From positions 248,001 to 312,000 of the forward strand of contig JBAIAA010000077.1 in NCBI GenBank assembly GCA_037893245.1: a DNA stretch of 64,000 bases, read 5' to 3'. The notes under the pieces are model-generated. The model made no database searches and had not been told where the DNA came from. It was given only the letters and a program-made list of their open reading frames with translations. Below are positions 47,840 through 60,545 of this stretch, piece by piece. The position numbers and the translations under genes are program-made. This DNA comes from Crossaster papposus (Eukaryota; Echinodermata; Asteroidea; Velatida; Solasteridae). Each line of letters opens with the position of its first letter. The first letter of the stretch is position 1.

Positions 47840-50800
47840 GCCATGTTTACTTCTGTTCATGTATGTACACGTGTATTGCGGAATATGCCTATGCCGCCTG
47901 TGTCCAGACGCATGAGTCTCACAGTTTGGGTTCTTTCCCGTGAGAAATTTTGCAATATTTTGGCTCAGATGTCGAGCTGGTGAGTGGCTCTGCATTCTCA
48001 AACAACGTTGAGGTTTGCAGCTCAGATATAAGTCTAGAAAGTTATCCTCATTCGCAGCCATGTTTTCTTATGTGTATGTATGTACACGTGTATTGCCGCA
48101 TAGGCCTAGGCCGCCAGTGTCCTGACCCATAAGTCCCAAAGTTTGGGTCTCTTCCGGTGAGAATTTTGGCGATATATTAGCTCAGATGTGGAGCTGGTGA
48201 GTGTCTTGTCATTCTCCAACAACGTTGAGGTTTGCAGCTCAGATATAAGTCGAGAAAATTATCCTCATTCGCAGCCATGTCTACTTCTGTTTATGTAAGG
48301 AAACGTGTATTGCGGCATAGGCCTGTGCCGCCATTGTTTCTGACGCATGAGTCTCACAGTTTGGGTTCTTTCCAGTGAGAAATTTGGCAATATTTTGGCT
48401 CGGATGTCGAGCTGGTGAGTGTCTCTTCATTCTCCAACAACGTTGAGGTTTGCAGCTCAGATATAAGTCTAGAAAATTATCCTCATTCGCAGCCATGTTT
48501 TCTTATGTGTATGTATGTACACGTGTATTGCCGCATAGGCCTAGGCCGCCAGTGTCCTGACCCATAAGTCCCAAAGTTTGGGTCTCTTCCGGTGAGAATT
48601 TTGGCGATATATTAGCTCAGATGTGGAGCTGGTGAGTGTCTTGTCATTCTCCAACAACGTTGAGGTTTGCAGCTCAGATATAAGTCGAGAAAATTATCCT
48701 CATTCGCAGCCATGTCTACTTCTGTTTATGTAAGGAAACGTGTATTGCGGCATAGGCCTGTGCCGCCATTGTTTCTGACGCATGAGTCTCACAGTTTAGG
48801 TTCTTTCCAGTGAGAAATTTGGCAATATTGTGGCTCAGATGTCGAGCTGGTGAGTGTCTCTTAATTCTCGAACAACGTTGAGGTTCGCCGCTCAGATATA
48901 AGTCGAGAAAATTGTCCTCATTCGCAGCCATGTTTACTTCTGTTCATGTATGTACACGTGTATTGCGGAATATGCCTATGCCGCCTGTGTCAAGACGCAT
49001 GAGTCTCACAGTTTGGGTTCTTTCCCGTGAGAAATTTGGAAATATTTTGGCTCAGATGTCGAGCTGGTGAGTGTATCTTCATTCTCCAACAACGTTGAGG
49101 TTTGCAGCTCAGATATAAGTCTAGAAAATTATCCTCATTCGCAGCCATGTTTCCTTATGTGTATGTATGTACACGTGTATTGCCGAATAGGCCTAGGCCG
49201 CCAGTGTCCTGACCCATAAGTCCCAAAGTTTGGGTCTCGTCCGGTGAGAATTTTGGCGATATATTAGCTCAGATGTGGAGCTGGTGAGTGTCTTGTCATT
49301 CTCCAACAACGTTGAGGTTTGCAGCTCAGATATAAGTCGAGAAAATTATCCTCATTCGCAGCCATGTCTACTTCTGTTTATGTAAGTAAATGTGTATTGC
49401 GGCATAGGCCTGTGCCGCCATTGTTTCTGACGCATGAGTCTCACAGTTTGGGTTCTTTCCAGTGAGAAATTTGGCAATATTTTGGCTCAGATGTCGAGCT
49501 GGTGATTGTCTCTTCATTCTCGAACAACGTTGAGGTTCGCAGCTCAGATATAAGTCGAGAAATTTATCCTCATTCGCAGCCATGTTCACTTTTGTTTATG
49601 TATGTACACGCGTATTGCGGCATAGGCATATGCCGCCAGTGTCCTGACGCATGAGTCTCACAGTTCGGGTCCTTTCCCGTGAGAAATTTGGCAATATTTT
49701 GGCTCAGATGTCGAGCTGGTAAGTGTCTCTTCATTCTCGAACAACGTTGAGGTTCGCAGCTCAGATATAAGTCGAGGAAATTGTCCTCATTCGCAGCCAT
49801 GTTTACTTCTGTTCATGTATGTACACGTGTATTGCGGAATATGCCTATGCCGCCTGTGTCCAGACGCATGAGTCTCACAGTTTGGGTTCTTTCCCGTGAG
49901 AAATTTTGCAATATTTTGGCTCAGATGTCGAGCTGGTGAGTGGCTCTGCATTCTCAAACAACGTTGAGGTTTGCAGCTCAGATATAAGTCTAGAAAGTTA
50001 TCCTCATTCGCAGCCATGTTTTCTTATGTGTATGTATGTACACGTGTATTGCCGCATAGGCCTAGGCCGCCAGTGTCCTGACCCATAAGTCCCAAAGTTT
50101 GGGTCTCTTCCGGTGAGAATTTTGGCGATATATTAGCTCAGATGTGGAGCTGGTGAGTGTCTTGTCATTCTCCAACAACGTTGAGGTTTGCAGCTCAGAT
50201 ATAAGTCGAGAAAATTATCCTCATTCGCAGCCATGTCTACTTCTGTTTATGTAAGGAAACGTGTATTGCGGCATAGGCCTGTGCCGCCATTGTTTCTGAC
50301 GCATGAGTCTCACAGTTTGGGTTCTTTCCAGTGAGAAATTTGGCAATATTTTGGCTCGGATGTCGAGCTGGTGAGTGTCTCTTCATTCTCCAACAACGTT
50401 GAGGTTTGCAGCTCAGATATAAGTCTAGAAAATTATCCTCATTCGCAGCCATGTTTTCTTATGTGTATGTATGTACACGTGTATTGCCGCATAGGCCTAG
50501 GCCGCCAGTGTCCTGACCCATAAGTCCCAAAGTTTGGGTCTCTTCCGGTGAGAATTTTGGCGATATATTAGCTCAGATGTGGAGCTGGTGAGTGTCTTGT
50601 CATTCTCCAACAACGTTGAGGTTTGCAGCTCAGATATAAGTCGAGAAAATTATCCTCATTCGCAGCCATGTCTACTTCTGTTTATGTAAGGAAACGTGTA
50701 TTGCGGCATAGGCCTGTGCCGCCATTGTTTCTGACGCATGAGTCTCACAGTTTAGGTTCTTTCCAGTGAGAAATTTGGCAATATTGTGGCTCAGATGTCG

Positions 50801-51860
50801 AGCTGGTGAGTGTCTCTTAATTCTCGAACAACGTTGAGGTTCGCCGCTCAGATATAAGTCGAGAAAATTGTCCTCATTCGCAGCCATGTTTACTTCTGTT
50901 CATGTATGTACACGTGTATTGCGGAATATGCCTATGCCGCCTGTGTCAAGACGCATGAGTCTCACAGTTTGGGTTCTTTCCCGTGAGAAATTTGGAAATA
51001 TTTTGGCTCAGATGTCGAGCTGGTGAGTGTATCTTCATTCTCCAACAACGTTGAGGTTTGCAGCTCAGATATAAGTCTAGAAAATTATCCTCATTCGCAG
51101 CCATGTTTCCTTATGTGTATGTATGTACACGTGTATTGCCGAATAGGCCTAGGCCGCCAGTGTCCTGACCCATAAGTCCCAAAGTTTGGGTCTCGTCCGG
51201 TGAGAATTTTGGCGATATATTAGCTCAGATGTGGAGCTGGTGAGTGTCTTGTCATTCTCCAACAACGTTGAGGTTTGCAGCTCAGATATAAGTCGAGAAA
51301 ATTATCCTCATTCGCAGCCATGTCTACTTCTGTTTATGTAAGTAAATGTGTATTGCGGCATAGGCCTGTGCCGCCATTGTTTCTGACGCATGAGTCTCAC
51401 AGTTTGGGTTCTTTCCAGTGAGAAATTTGGCAATATTTTGGCTCAGATGTCGAGCTGGTGATTGTCTCTTCATTCTCGAACAACGTTGAGGTTCGCAGCT
51501 CAGATATAAGTCGAGAAATTTATCCTCATTCGCAGCCATGTTCACTTTTGTTTATGTATGTACACGCGTATTGCGGCATAGGCATATGCCGCCAGTGTCC
51601 TGACGCATGAGTCTCACAGTTCGGGTCCTTTCCCGTGAGAAATTTGGCAATATTTTGGCTCAGATGTCGAGCTGGTAAGTGTCTCTTCATTCTCGAACAA
51701 CGTTGAGGTTCGCAGCTCAGATATAAGTCGAGGAAATTGTCCTCATTCGCAGCCATGTTTACTTCTGTTCATGTATGTACACGTGTATTGCGGAATATGC
51801 CTATGCCGCCTGTGTCCAGACGCATGAGTCTCACAGTTTGGGTTCTTTCCCGTGAGATAT
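47840..51860. repeat. HOR block H: 9-monomer, 1956 bp, two near-identical copies
   Basis: Two copies are offset by 1956 bp and share private variants: TTCGCCGCTCAG (about 48888 and 50844), GTGTCAAGACGC (about 48988 and 50944), TCTCGTCCGGTGAG (about 49235 and 51191) and AAATGTGTATTGCGG (about 49387 and 51343). The monomer order differs from block E although the period is the same. The copies part near 51860 (GAGAAATTTTGC versus GAGATATTTTGC). Confidence 0.85.
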
Positions 51861-52539
51861 TTTGCAATATTTTGGCTTAGATGTCGAGCTGGTGAGTGGC
51901 TCTGCATTCTCAAACAACGTTGAGCTTTGCAGCTCAGATATAAGTCGAGAAAATTATCATCATTCGCAGCCATGTCTACTTCTGTTTATGTAAATAAACG
52001 TGTATTGCGGCATATGCCCGTGACTCCAGTGTACTGACGCATGAGTCTCACAGTTTGGGTTCCTTCCAGTGAGAAATTTGGCAATATTTTGGCTCGGATG
52101 TCGAGCTGGTGATTGTCTCTTCATTCTCGAACAACGTTGAGGTTCGCAGCTCAGATATAAGTCGAGAAAATTGTCCTCATTCGCAGCCATGTTTACTTCT
52201 GTTCATGTATGTACACGTGTATTGCGGAATATGCCTATGCCGCCTGTGTCCAGACGCATGAGTCTCACAGTTTGGGTTCTTTCCCGTGAAAAATTTGGAA
52301 ATATTTTGACTCAGATGTCGAGCTGGTGAGTGGCTCTGCATTCTCAATTAACGTTGAGCTTTGCAGCTCAGATATAAGTCGAGAAAATTATCATCATTCG
52401 CAGCCATGTCTACTTCTGTTTATGTAAATAAACGTGTATTGCGGCATATGCCTGTGCCGCCATTGTTTCTGACGCATGAGTCTCACAGTTTGGGTTCTTT
52501 CCAGTGAGAAATTTGGTAATATTTTGGCTCGGATGTCGA

Positions 52540-55500
52540 GCTGGTGATTGTCTCTTCATTCTCGAACAACGTTGAGGTTCGCAGCTCAGATATAAGTTGA
52601 GAAAATTGTCCTCATTCGCAGCCATGTTTACTTAATCTGTTCATGTATGTACACGTGTATTGCGGAATATGCCTATGCCGCCTGTGTCCAGACGCATGAG
52701 TCTCACAGTTTGGGTTTGTTCCCGTGAGAAATTTTGCAATATTTTGGCTCAGATGTCGAGCTGGTGAGTGGCTCTGCATTCTCAAACAACGTTGAGCTTT
52801 GCAGCTCAGATATAAGTCGAGAAAATTATCATCATTCGCAGCCATGTCTACTTCTGTTTATGTAAGTAAACGTGTATTGCGGCATAGGCCTGTGCCGCCA
52901 TTGTTTCTGACGCATGAGTCTCACAGTTTGGGTTCTTTCCAGTGAGAAATTTGGCAATATTTTGGCTCAGATGTTGAGCTGGTGATTGTCTCTTCATTCT
53001 CGAACAACGTTGAGGTTCGCAGCTCAGATATAAGTCGAGAAAATTGTCCTCATTCGCAGCCATGTTTACTTCTGTTCATGTATGTACACGTGTATTGCGG
53101 AATATGCCTATGCCGCCTGTGTCCAGACGCATGAGTCTCACAGTTTGGGTTCTTTCCCGTGAGAAATTTTGCAATATTTTGGCTCAGATGTCGAGCTGGT
53201 GAGTGGCTCTGCATTCTCAAACAACGTTGAGGTTTGCAGCTCAGATATAAGTCTAGAAAGTTATCCTCATTCGCAGCCATGTTTTCTTATGTGTATGTAT
53301 GTACACGTGTATTGCCGCATAGGCCTAGGCCGCCAGTGTCCTGACCCATAAGTCCCAAAGTTTGGGTCTCTTCCGGTGAGAATTTTGGCGATATATTAGC
53401 TCAGATGTGGAGCTGGTGAGTGTCTTGTCATTCTCCAACAACGTTGAGGTTGGCAGCTCAGATATAAGTCGAGAAAATTATCCTCATATGCAGCCATGTT
53501 TACTTCTGTTTATGTATGTACACGTGTATTGCAGCATAGGCATGTGACTCCAGTGTACTGACGCATGAGTCTCACAGTTTGGGTTCTTTCCAGTGAGAAA
53601 TTTGGTAATATTTTGGCTCGGATGTCGAGCTGGTGATTGTCTCTTCATTCTGGAACAACGTTGAGGTTCGCAGCTCAGATATAAGTCGAGAAATTTATCC
53701 TCATTGGCAGCCATGTTCACTTTTGTTTATGTATGTACACGTGTATTGCGGCATAGGCATATGCCGCCAGTTTCCTGACGCATGAGTCTCACAATTTGGG
53801 TCCTTTCCCGTGTGAAATTTGGCAATATTTTGGCTCAGATGTCGAGCTGGTGAGTGTCTCTTCATTTTCGAACATCGTTGAGTTTCGCAGCTCAGATATA
53901 AGTCGAGAAAATTTTCCTCATTCGCAGCCATGTTTACTTCTGTTCATCTATGTACACGTGTATTGCGAAATATGGCTATGCCGCCTGTGTCCAGACGCAT
54001 GAGTCTCACAGTTTGGGTCTTTTCCCGTGAGAAAATTGGCAATATTTTGGCTCAGATGTCGAGCTGGTGAGTGTCTCTTCATTTTCGAACATCGTTGAGT
54101 TTCGCAGCTCAGATATAAGTCGAGAAATTTATCCTCATTCGCAGCCATGTTCACTTTTGTTTATGTATGTACACGTGTATTGCGGCATAGGCCTATGCCG
54201 CCAGTGACCTGACGCATGAGTCTCAAAGTTTGGGTCTCTTCCAGTGAGAATTTTGGCGATATATTAGCTCAGATGTGGAGCTGGTGAGTGTCTCTTCATT
54301 CCCCAACAACGTTGAGGTTTGCAGCTCAGATATAAGTCGAGAAAATTATCTTCATTCGCAGCCATGTCTACTTCTGTTTATGTAAGTAAACGAGTATTGC
54401 GGCATAGGCCTGTGCCGCCATTGTTTCTGACGCATGAGTCTCACAGTTTAGGTTCTTTCCAGTGAGAAATTTGGCAATATTGTGGCTCAGATGTCGAGCT
54501 GGTGAGTGTCTCTTAATTCTCGAACAACGTTGAGTTTCGCAGTTCAGATATAAGTCGAGAAAATTGTCCTCATTCGCAGCCATGTTTACTTCTGTTCATA
54601 TATGTACACGTGTATTGCAGCATAAGCCTGTGCCGCCATTGTTTCTGACGCATGAGTCTCACAGTTTTGGTTCTTTCCAGTGAGAAATTTGGCAATATTT
54701 TGGCTCAGATGTCGAGCTGGTTATTGTCTCTTCATTCTCGAACAACGTTGAGGTTCGCAGCTCAGATATAAGTCGAGAAAATTGTCCTCATTCGCAGCCA
54801 TGTTTACTTAATCTGTTCATGTATGTACACGTGTATTGCGGAATATGCCTATGCCGCCTGTGTCCAGACGCATGAGTCTCACAGTTTGGGTTTTTTCCCG
54901 TGAGAAATTTTGCAATATTTTGGCTCAGATGTCGAGCTGGTGAGTGGCTCTGCATTCTCAAACAACGTTGAGCTTTGCAGCTCAGATATAAGTCGAGAAA
55001 ATTATCATCATTCGCAGCCATGTCTACTTCTGTTTATGTAAGTAAACGTGTATTGCGGCATAGGCCTGTGCCGCCATTGTTTCTGACGCATGAGTCTCAC
55101 AGTTTGGGTTCTTTCCAGTGAGAAATTTGGCAATATTTTGGCTCAGATGTTGAGCTGGTGATTGTCTCTTCATTCTCGAACAACGTTGAGGTTCGCAACT
55201 CAGATATAAGTCGAGAAAATTGTCCTCATTCGCAGCCATGTTTACTTCTGTTCATGTATGTACACGTGTATTGCGGAATATGCCTATGCCGCCTGTGTCC
55301 AGACGCATGAGTCTCACAGTTTGGGTTCTTTCCCGTGAGAAATTTTGCAATATTTTGGCTCAGATGTCGAGCTGGTGAGTGGCTCTGCATTCTCAAACAA
55401 CGTTGAGGTTTGCAGCTCAGATATAAGTCTAGAAAGTTATCCTCATTCGCAGCCATGTTTTCTTATGTGTATGTATGTACACGTGTATTGCCGCATAGGC

Positions 55501-58500
55501 CTAGGCCGCCAGTGTCCTGACCCATAAGTCCCAAAGTTTGGGTCTCTTCCGGTGAGAATTTTGGCGATATATTAGCTCAGATGTGGAGCTGGTGAGTGTC
55601 TTGTCATTCTCCAACAACGTTGAGGTTGGCAGCTCAGATATAAGTCGAGAAAATTATCCTCATATGCAGCCATGTTTACTTCTGTTTATGTATGTACACG
55701 TGTATTGCAGCATAGGCATGTGACTCCAGTGTACTGACGCATGAGTCTCACAGTTTGGGTTCTTTCCAGTGAGAAATTTGGTAATATTTTGGCTCGGATG
55801 TCGAGCTGGTGATTGTCTCTTCATTCTCGAACAACGTTGAGGTTCGCAGCTCAGATATAAGTCGAGAAATTTATCCTCATTGGCAGCCATGTTCACTTTT
55901 GTTTATGTATGTACACGTGTATTGCGGCATAGGCATATGCCGCCAGTTTCCTGACGCATGAGTCTCACAATTTGGGTCCTTTCCCGTGGGAAATTTGGCA
56001 ATATTTTGGCTCAGATGTCGAGCTGGTGAGTGTCTCTTCATTTTCGAACATCGTTGAGTTTCGCAGCTCAGATATATGTCGAGAAAATTGTCCTCATTCG
56101 CAGCCATGTTTACTTCTGTTCATCTATGTACACGTGTATTGCGAAATATGGCTATGCCGCCTGTGTCCAGACGCATGAGTCTCACAGTTTGGGTCTTTTC
56201 CCGTGAGAAAATTGGCAATATTTTGGCTCAGATGTCGAGCTGGTGAGTGTCTCTTCATTTTCGAACATCGTTGAGTTTCGCAGCTCAGATATAAGTCGAG
56301 AAATTTATCCTCATTCGCAGCCATGTTCACTTTTGTTTATGTATGTACACGTGTATTGCGGCATAGGCCTATGCCGCCAGTGTCCTGACGCATGTGTCTC
56401 ACAGTGTGGGTCTCTTCCAGTGAGAATTTTGGCGATATATTAGCTCAGATGTGGAGCTGGTGAGTGTCTCTTCATTCCCCAACAACGTTGAGGTTTGCAG
56501 CTCAGATATAAGTCGAGAAAATTATCTTCATTCGCAGCCATGTCTACTTCTGTTTATGTAAGTAAACGAGTATTGCGGCATAGGCCTGTGCCGCCATTGT
56601 TTCTGACGCATGAGTCTCACAGTTTAGGTTCTTTCCAGTGAGAAATTTGGCAATATTGTGGCTCAGATGTCGAGCTGGTGAGTGTCTCTTAATTCTCGAA
56701 CAACGTTGAGTTTCGCAGTTCAGATATAAGTCGAGAAAATTGTCCTCATTCGCAGCCATGTTTACTTCTGTTCATATATGTACACGTGTATTGCAGCATA
56801 AGCCTGTGCCGCCATTGTTTCTGACGCATGAGTCTCACAGTTTTGGTTCTTTCCAGTGAGAAATTTGGCAATATTTTGGCTCAGATGTCGAGCTGGTTAT
56901 TGTCTCTTCATTCTCGAACAACGTTGAGGTTCGCAGCTCAGATATAAGTCGAGAAAATTGTCCTCATTCGCAGCCATGTTTACTTAATCTGTTCATGTAT
57001 GTACACGTGTATTGCGGAATATGCCTATGCCGCCTGTGTCCAGACGCATGAGTCTCACAGTTTGGGTTTTTTCCCGTGAGAAATTTTGCAATATTTTGGC
57101 TCAGATGTCGAGCTGGTGAGTGGCTCTGCATTCTCAAACAACGTTGAGCTTTGCAGCTCAGATATAAGTCGAGAAAATTATCATCATTCGCAGCCATGTC
57201 TACTTCTGTTTATGTAAGTAAACGTGTATTGCGGCATAGGCCTGTGCCGCCATTGTTTCTGACGCATGAGTCTCACAGTTTGGGTTCTTTCCAGTGAGAA
57301 ATTTGGCAATATTTTGGCTCAGATGTTGAGCTGGTGATTGTCTCTTCATTCTCGAACAACGTTGAGGTTCGCAGCTCAGATATAAGTCGAGAAAATTGTC
57401 CTCATTCGCAGCCATGTTTACTTCTGTTCATGTATGTACACGTGTATTGCGGAATATGCCTATGCCGCCTGTGTCCAGACGCATGAGTCTCACAGTTTGG
57501 GTTCTTTCCCGTGAGAAATTTTGCAATATTTTGGCTCAGATGTCGAGCTGGTGAGTGGCTCTGCATTCTCAAACAACGTTGAGGTTTGCAGCTCAGATAT
57601 AAGTCTAGAAAGTTATCCTCATTCGCAGCCATGTTTTCTTATGTGTATGTATGTACACGTGTATTGCCGCATAGGCCTAGGCCGCCAGTGTCCTGACCCA
57701 TAAGTCCCAAAGTTTGGGTCTCTTCCGGTGAGAATTTTGGCGATATATTAGCTCAGATGTGGAGCTGGTGAGTGTCTTGTCATTCTCCAACAACGTTGAG
57801 GTTGGCAGCTCAGATATAAGTCGAGAAAATTATCCTCATATGCAGCCATGTTTACTTCTGTTTATGTATGTACACGTGTATTGCAGCATAGGCATGTGAC
57901 TCCAGTGTACTGACGCATGAGTCTCACAGTTTGGGTTCTTTCCAGTGAGAAATTTGGTAATATTTTGGCTCGGATGTCGAGCTGGTGATTGTCTCTTCAT
58001 TCTCGAACAACGTTGAGGTTCGCAGCTCAGATATAAGTCGAGAAATTTATCCTCATTGGCAGCCATGTTCACTTTTGTTTATGTATGTACACGTGTATTG
58101 CGGCATAGGCATATGCCGCCAGTTTCCTGACGCATGAGTCTCACAATTTGGGTCCTTTCCCGTGGGAAATTTGGCAATATTTTGGCTCAGATGTCGAGCT
58201 GGTGAGTGTCTCTTCATTTTCGAACATCGTTGAGTTTCGCAGCTCAGATATATGTCGAGAAAATTGTCCTCATTCGCAGCCATGTTTACTTCTGTTCATC
58301 TATGTACACGTGTATTGCGAAATATGGCTATGCCGCCTGTGTCCAGACGCATGAGTCTCACAGTTTGGGTCTTTTCCCGTGAGAAAATTGGCAATATTTT
58401 GGCTCAGATGTCGAGCTGGTGAGTGTCTCTTCATTTTCGAACATCGTTGAGTTTCGCAGCTCAGATATAAGTCGAGAAATTTATCCTCATTCGCAGCCAT

Positions 58501-58580
58501 GTTCACTTTTGTTTATGTATGTACACGTGTATTGCGGCATAGGCCTATGCCGCCAGTGTCCTGACGCATGTGTCTCACAG
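52540..58580. repeat. HOR block I: 10-monomer, 2176 bp, nearly three copies
   Basis: The monomer with a three-base insertion (TTTACTTAATCTGTTC) lies at about 52625, 54801 and 56977, exactly 2176 bp apart, and all following monomers keep this offset. Copies 2 and 3 share changes absent from copy 1: GATATATGTCGAG (56071, 58247), CCGTGGGAAATTTGG, and GCATGTGTCTCACAGTGTGGG (about 56390, 58566). They therefore arose from each other after the first duplication. Copy 3 breaks off at about 58580, where TTTTTTGTTTCC appears. Confidence 0.85.
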
Positions 58581-59467
58581 TGTGGGTTTTTTGTTTCCGT
58601 GAGAAATTTGGCAATATTTTGGCTCAGATGTCGAGCTGGTGAGTGTCTCTTAATTCTCGAACAGCGTTGAGGTTCGCAGCTCATATTTGAGTCGAGAAAA
58701 TTGTCCTCATTCGCAGCCATGTTTACTTCTGTTCATGTATGTACACGTGTATTGCGGAATATGGCTATGCCGCCTGTGTCCAGACGCATGAGTCTCACAG
58801 TTTGGGTTCTTTCCTGTGAGAAATTTGGCAATATTTTGGCTCAGATGTCGAGCTGGTGATTGTCTCTTCATTCACGAACAACGTTGAGTTTCGCAGCTCA
58901 GATATAATTCGAGAAATTTATTCTCATTCGCAGCCATGTTCACTTTTGTTTATGTATGTACACGTGTATTGCGGCATAGGCCTATGCCGCCAGTGACCTG
59001 ACGCATGAGTCTCAAAGTTTGGGTCTCTTCCGGTGAGAATTTTGGCGATATATTAGCTCAGATGTGGAGCTGGTGAGTGTCTCTTCATTCTCCAACAACG
59101 TTGAGGTTCGCAGCTCAGACATATGTCGAGAAAATTATCCTCATTCGCAGCCATGTTTACTTCTGTTTATGTAAGTAAACGTGTATTGCGGCATAGGCAT
59201 GTGCCGCCATTGTTTCTGACGCATGAGTCTCACAGTTTTGGTTCTTTCCAGTGAGAAATTTGGAAATATTTTTTACTCAGATGTCGAACTAGTGAGTGTC
59301 TCTTCATTTTCGAACAACATTGAGGTTCGCAGCTCAGATGTAAGTCGAGAAAATTATTCTCATTCCCAGCCATGTTTTCTTATGTGTATGTATGTACACG
59401 TGTATTGAGGCATAGGCCTATGCCGCCAGTGACCTGACGCACGAGTCTCAAAGTTTGGGTCTCTTCC

Positions 59468-59781
59468 TTCTTCTGGGCTATTGATTCTGCCTTCTAGATC
59501 TTCTTCTCGTCTTCCGAATCATCAGCGACGACGTTTTCTTGATACTCGATTGTTCTCCATCCTAGCTGAGAATTGTCCGCTATCTTGATTAGCTTCTGTC
59601 TATGCTCGATAAGTCGCATACCTTCCTCTATCTTCCCCTGTGCCTTGCTAGTAGCCTGTCGTATTCTCGGTTCTTCCTTAAGCAACTATTCTGCTTTGTT
59701 GAGCTTCTCATGTACCTTAGCATTAGCCTTGTACTGCTCCTCGTTCCCCTTCTTTGTTGAATTTGTGTTTCTCGTTGCCGA
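59468..59781 (-). pseudogene. Decayed coding fragment at the array boundary
   Basis: Read on the minus strand, one frame gives protein-like text interrupted by two stops (59686-59688 and 59494-59496). It begins KKGNEEQYKANAKVHEKL, continues RLIEHRQKLIKIADNSQLGW and ends VVADDSEDEKKI then KAESIAQKK, running right up to the satellite edge at 59467. The charged layout (GNEEQYKxN, RQKLIKIAD, DDSEDEKKI) resembles, from memory, N-terminal parts of repeated retroelement-type proteins in cnidarians and molluscs. I cannot name the family surely. No intact start exists: the upstream in-frame codon at 59782 is TAA. Likely a fossil of a mobile element truncated by, or used as, the array border. Confidence 0.55.
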
Positions 59782-59784
59782 TTA

Positions 59785-60420
59785 ACTCTATTTTGGCCAC
59801 CTGTACCTCGCTTGATTTTCGTTAACTTAATTTGCCGGTTAAAAAAAACTCAGCTTTGAGGTTATCATGTCATCTAACTTGCTTAGTAAGAGTCTTTGTG
59901 ATTCCTGTATTTGCTCGCAGACTTGGGTCTTAAATACATCTTATGTCTTAATGACATTCCATTCAAACTAACTTCATTCATTGTCGGTGTGGACGGTACA
60001 TAATAATTCTGTCCCTCTCTAGGTAATGTTGTCCCCCCGATTGTTCCACACATAAGTGGTTATTTTGATGTTATTTCAATGAATTAAGCCCATGGTATTT
60101 ATTATTGGGACTTCCCTCTTCCCTTCATCGATTGATTCATCAAAATCAAAATAAAGGAAAAATGGCAATAAAGGAAAAATAAAGGGAAAATGGCAATATT
60201 CAGTATTGTCAGACTTCTTGCACGCATACAAACTATATTCTCAACCTAATGGTACGTACGTACGTACATACGCACGTATTTACGTACGTAATTACGGGTA
60301 CGTATAGCGCATGTTGTCGTCATGGCCGATTTGGTGGAGGTGCGGCGACTTCTAGAGTTCTAGAGTTAGCACCCGTCGCACCCCCCCCCTCCCCCTGCGT
60401 ACGGGCCTGGTTCTAAACGT
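59785..60420. other. Intergenic, AT-rich, with short simple repeats
   Basis: No coding signal seen. It contains a duplicated AATAAAGGAAAAATGGCAAT-type word near 60146-60200, an ACGT-rich stretch at 60251-60306 (repeated TACG/ACGT steps), TCTAGAGTTCTAGAGTT at about 60351, and C9/C5 runs near 60381-60395. Confidence 0.7.
60251..60306. repeat. (ACGT)n-like simple repeat
   Basis: GGTACGTACGTACGTACATA followed by degenerate TACGTACGTAATTACGGGTACGTA. ACGT is self-complementary, so the tract can fold back on itself. It lies about 150 bp upstream of a TATA box. Confidence 0.85.
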
Positions 60421-60448
60421 ATTTGCAATCGCGTCCTTGCCCGACGGC

Positions 60449-60477
60449 TATAAATACGTTTTTGCCAGTCCTAATTC
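60449..60477 (+). promoter_or_regulatory. Candidate core promoter: TATAAATA plus initiator
   Basis: TATAAATA at 60449-60456 is followed by CTAATTC (60471-60477), which fits the initiator pattern YYANWYY with A at 60473, 24 bp after the first T. This is slightly closer than the usual spacing. An ATG follows at 60546. Confidence 0.45.
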
Positions 60478-60545
60478 GCGTTTGCCGCTTCAACCCGTGC
60501 AGATCAACACTTCGAAGATTTCCGACATCGACATTTACAAGCATC

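Larger units (their letters stand above)
39232..59467. repeat. Satellite array, right part (same monomer)
   Basis: The ~217 bp satellite continues on the same strand after the retrotransposon. The left flank (ending GATATAAG) and right flank (TAAGTCTAGAAAATT) rejoin into a normal monomer if the element and one TAAG are removed, so both parts were one array. The array stops abruptly inside a B-type monomer after GGGTCTCTTCC at 59467. The last ~900 bp hold the most divergent copies, such as TTTTTTGTTTCC at about 58587, TCATATTTGAGTCGAG near 58681 and AATATTTTTTACTCAG near 59265. This is the usual pattern at an array edge. Confidence 0.97.

Noticed and set aside
66-58720. Antisense 71-78 codon frames in most satellite monomers as a tandem gene family
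   Set aside because: They follow from shared descent of a 217 bp unit. B-type monomers lack the frame, amino-acid-changing variants are common, 217 is not a multiple of three, and no promoter, splice or domain signal is seen. A dN/dS test over all monomers would settle it.
1-59467. CRISPR-like regular repeats
   Set aside because: The repeat unit is 217 bp with no short-repeat/unique-spacer structure and no cas genes. The DNA is animal satellite.
1-59467. CENP-B box in the monomer
   Set aside because: I looked for TTCGNNNNANNCGGG in both directions in the consensus monomers and found no match. CCCGTGAGAAATTT is only superficially similar.
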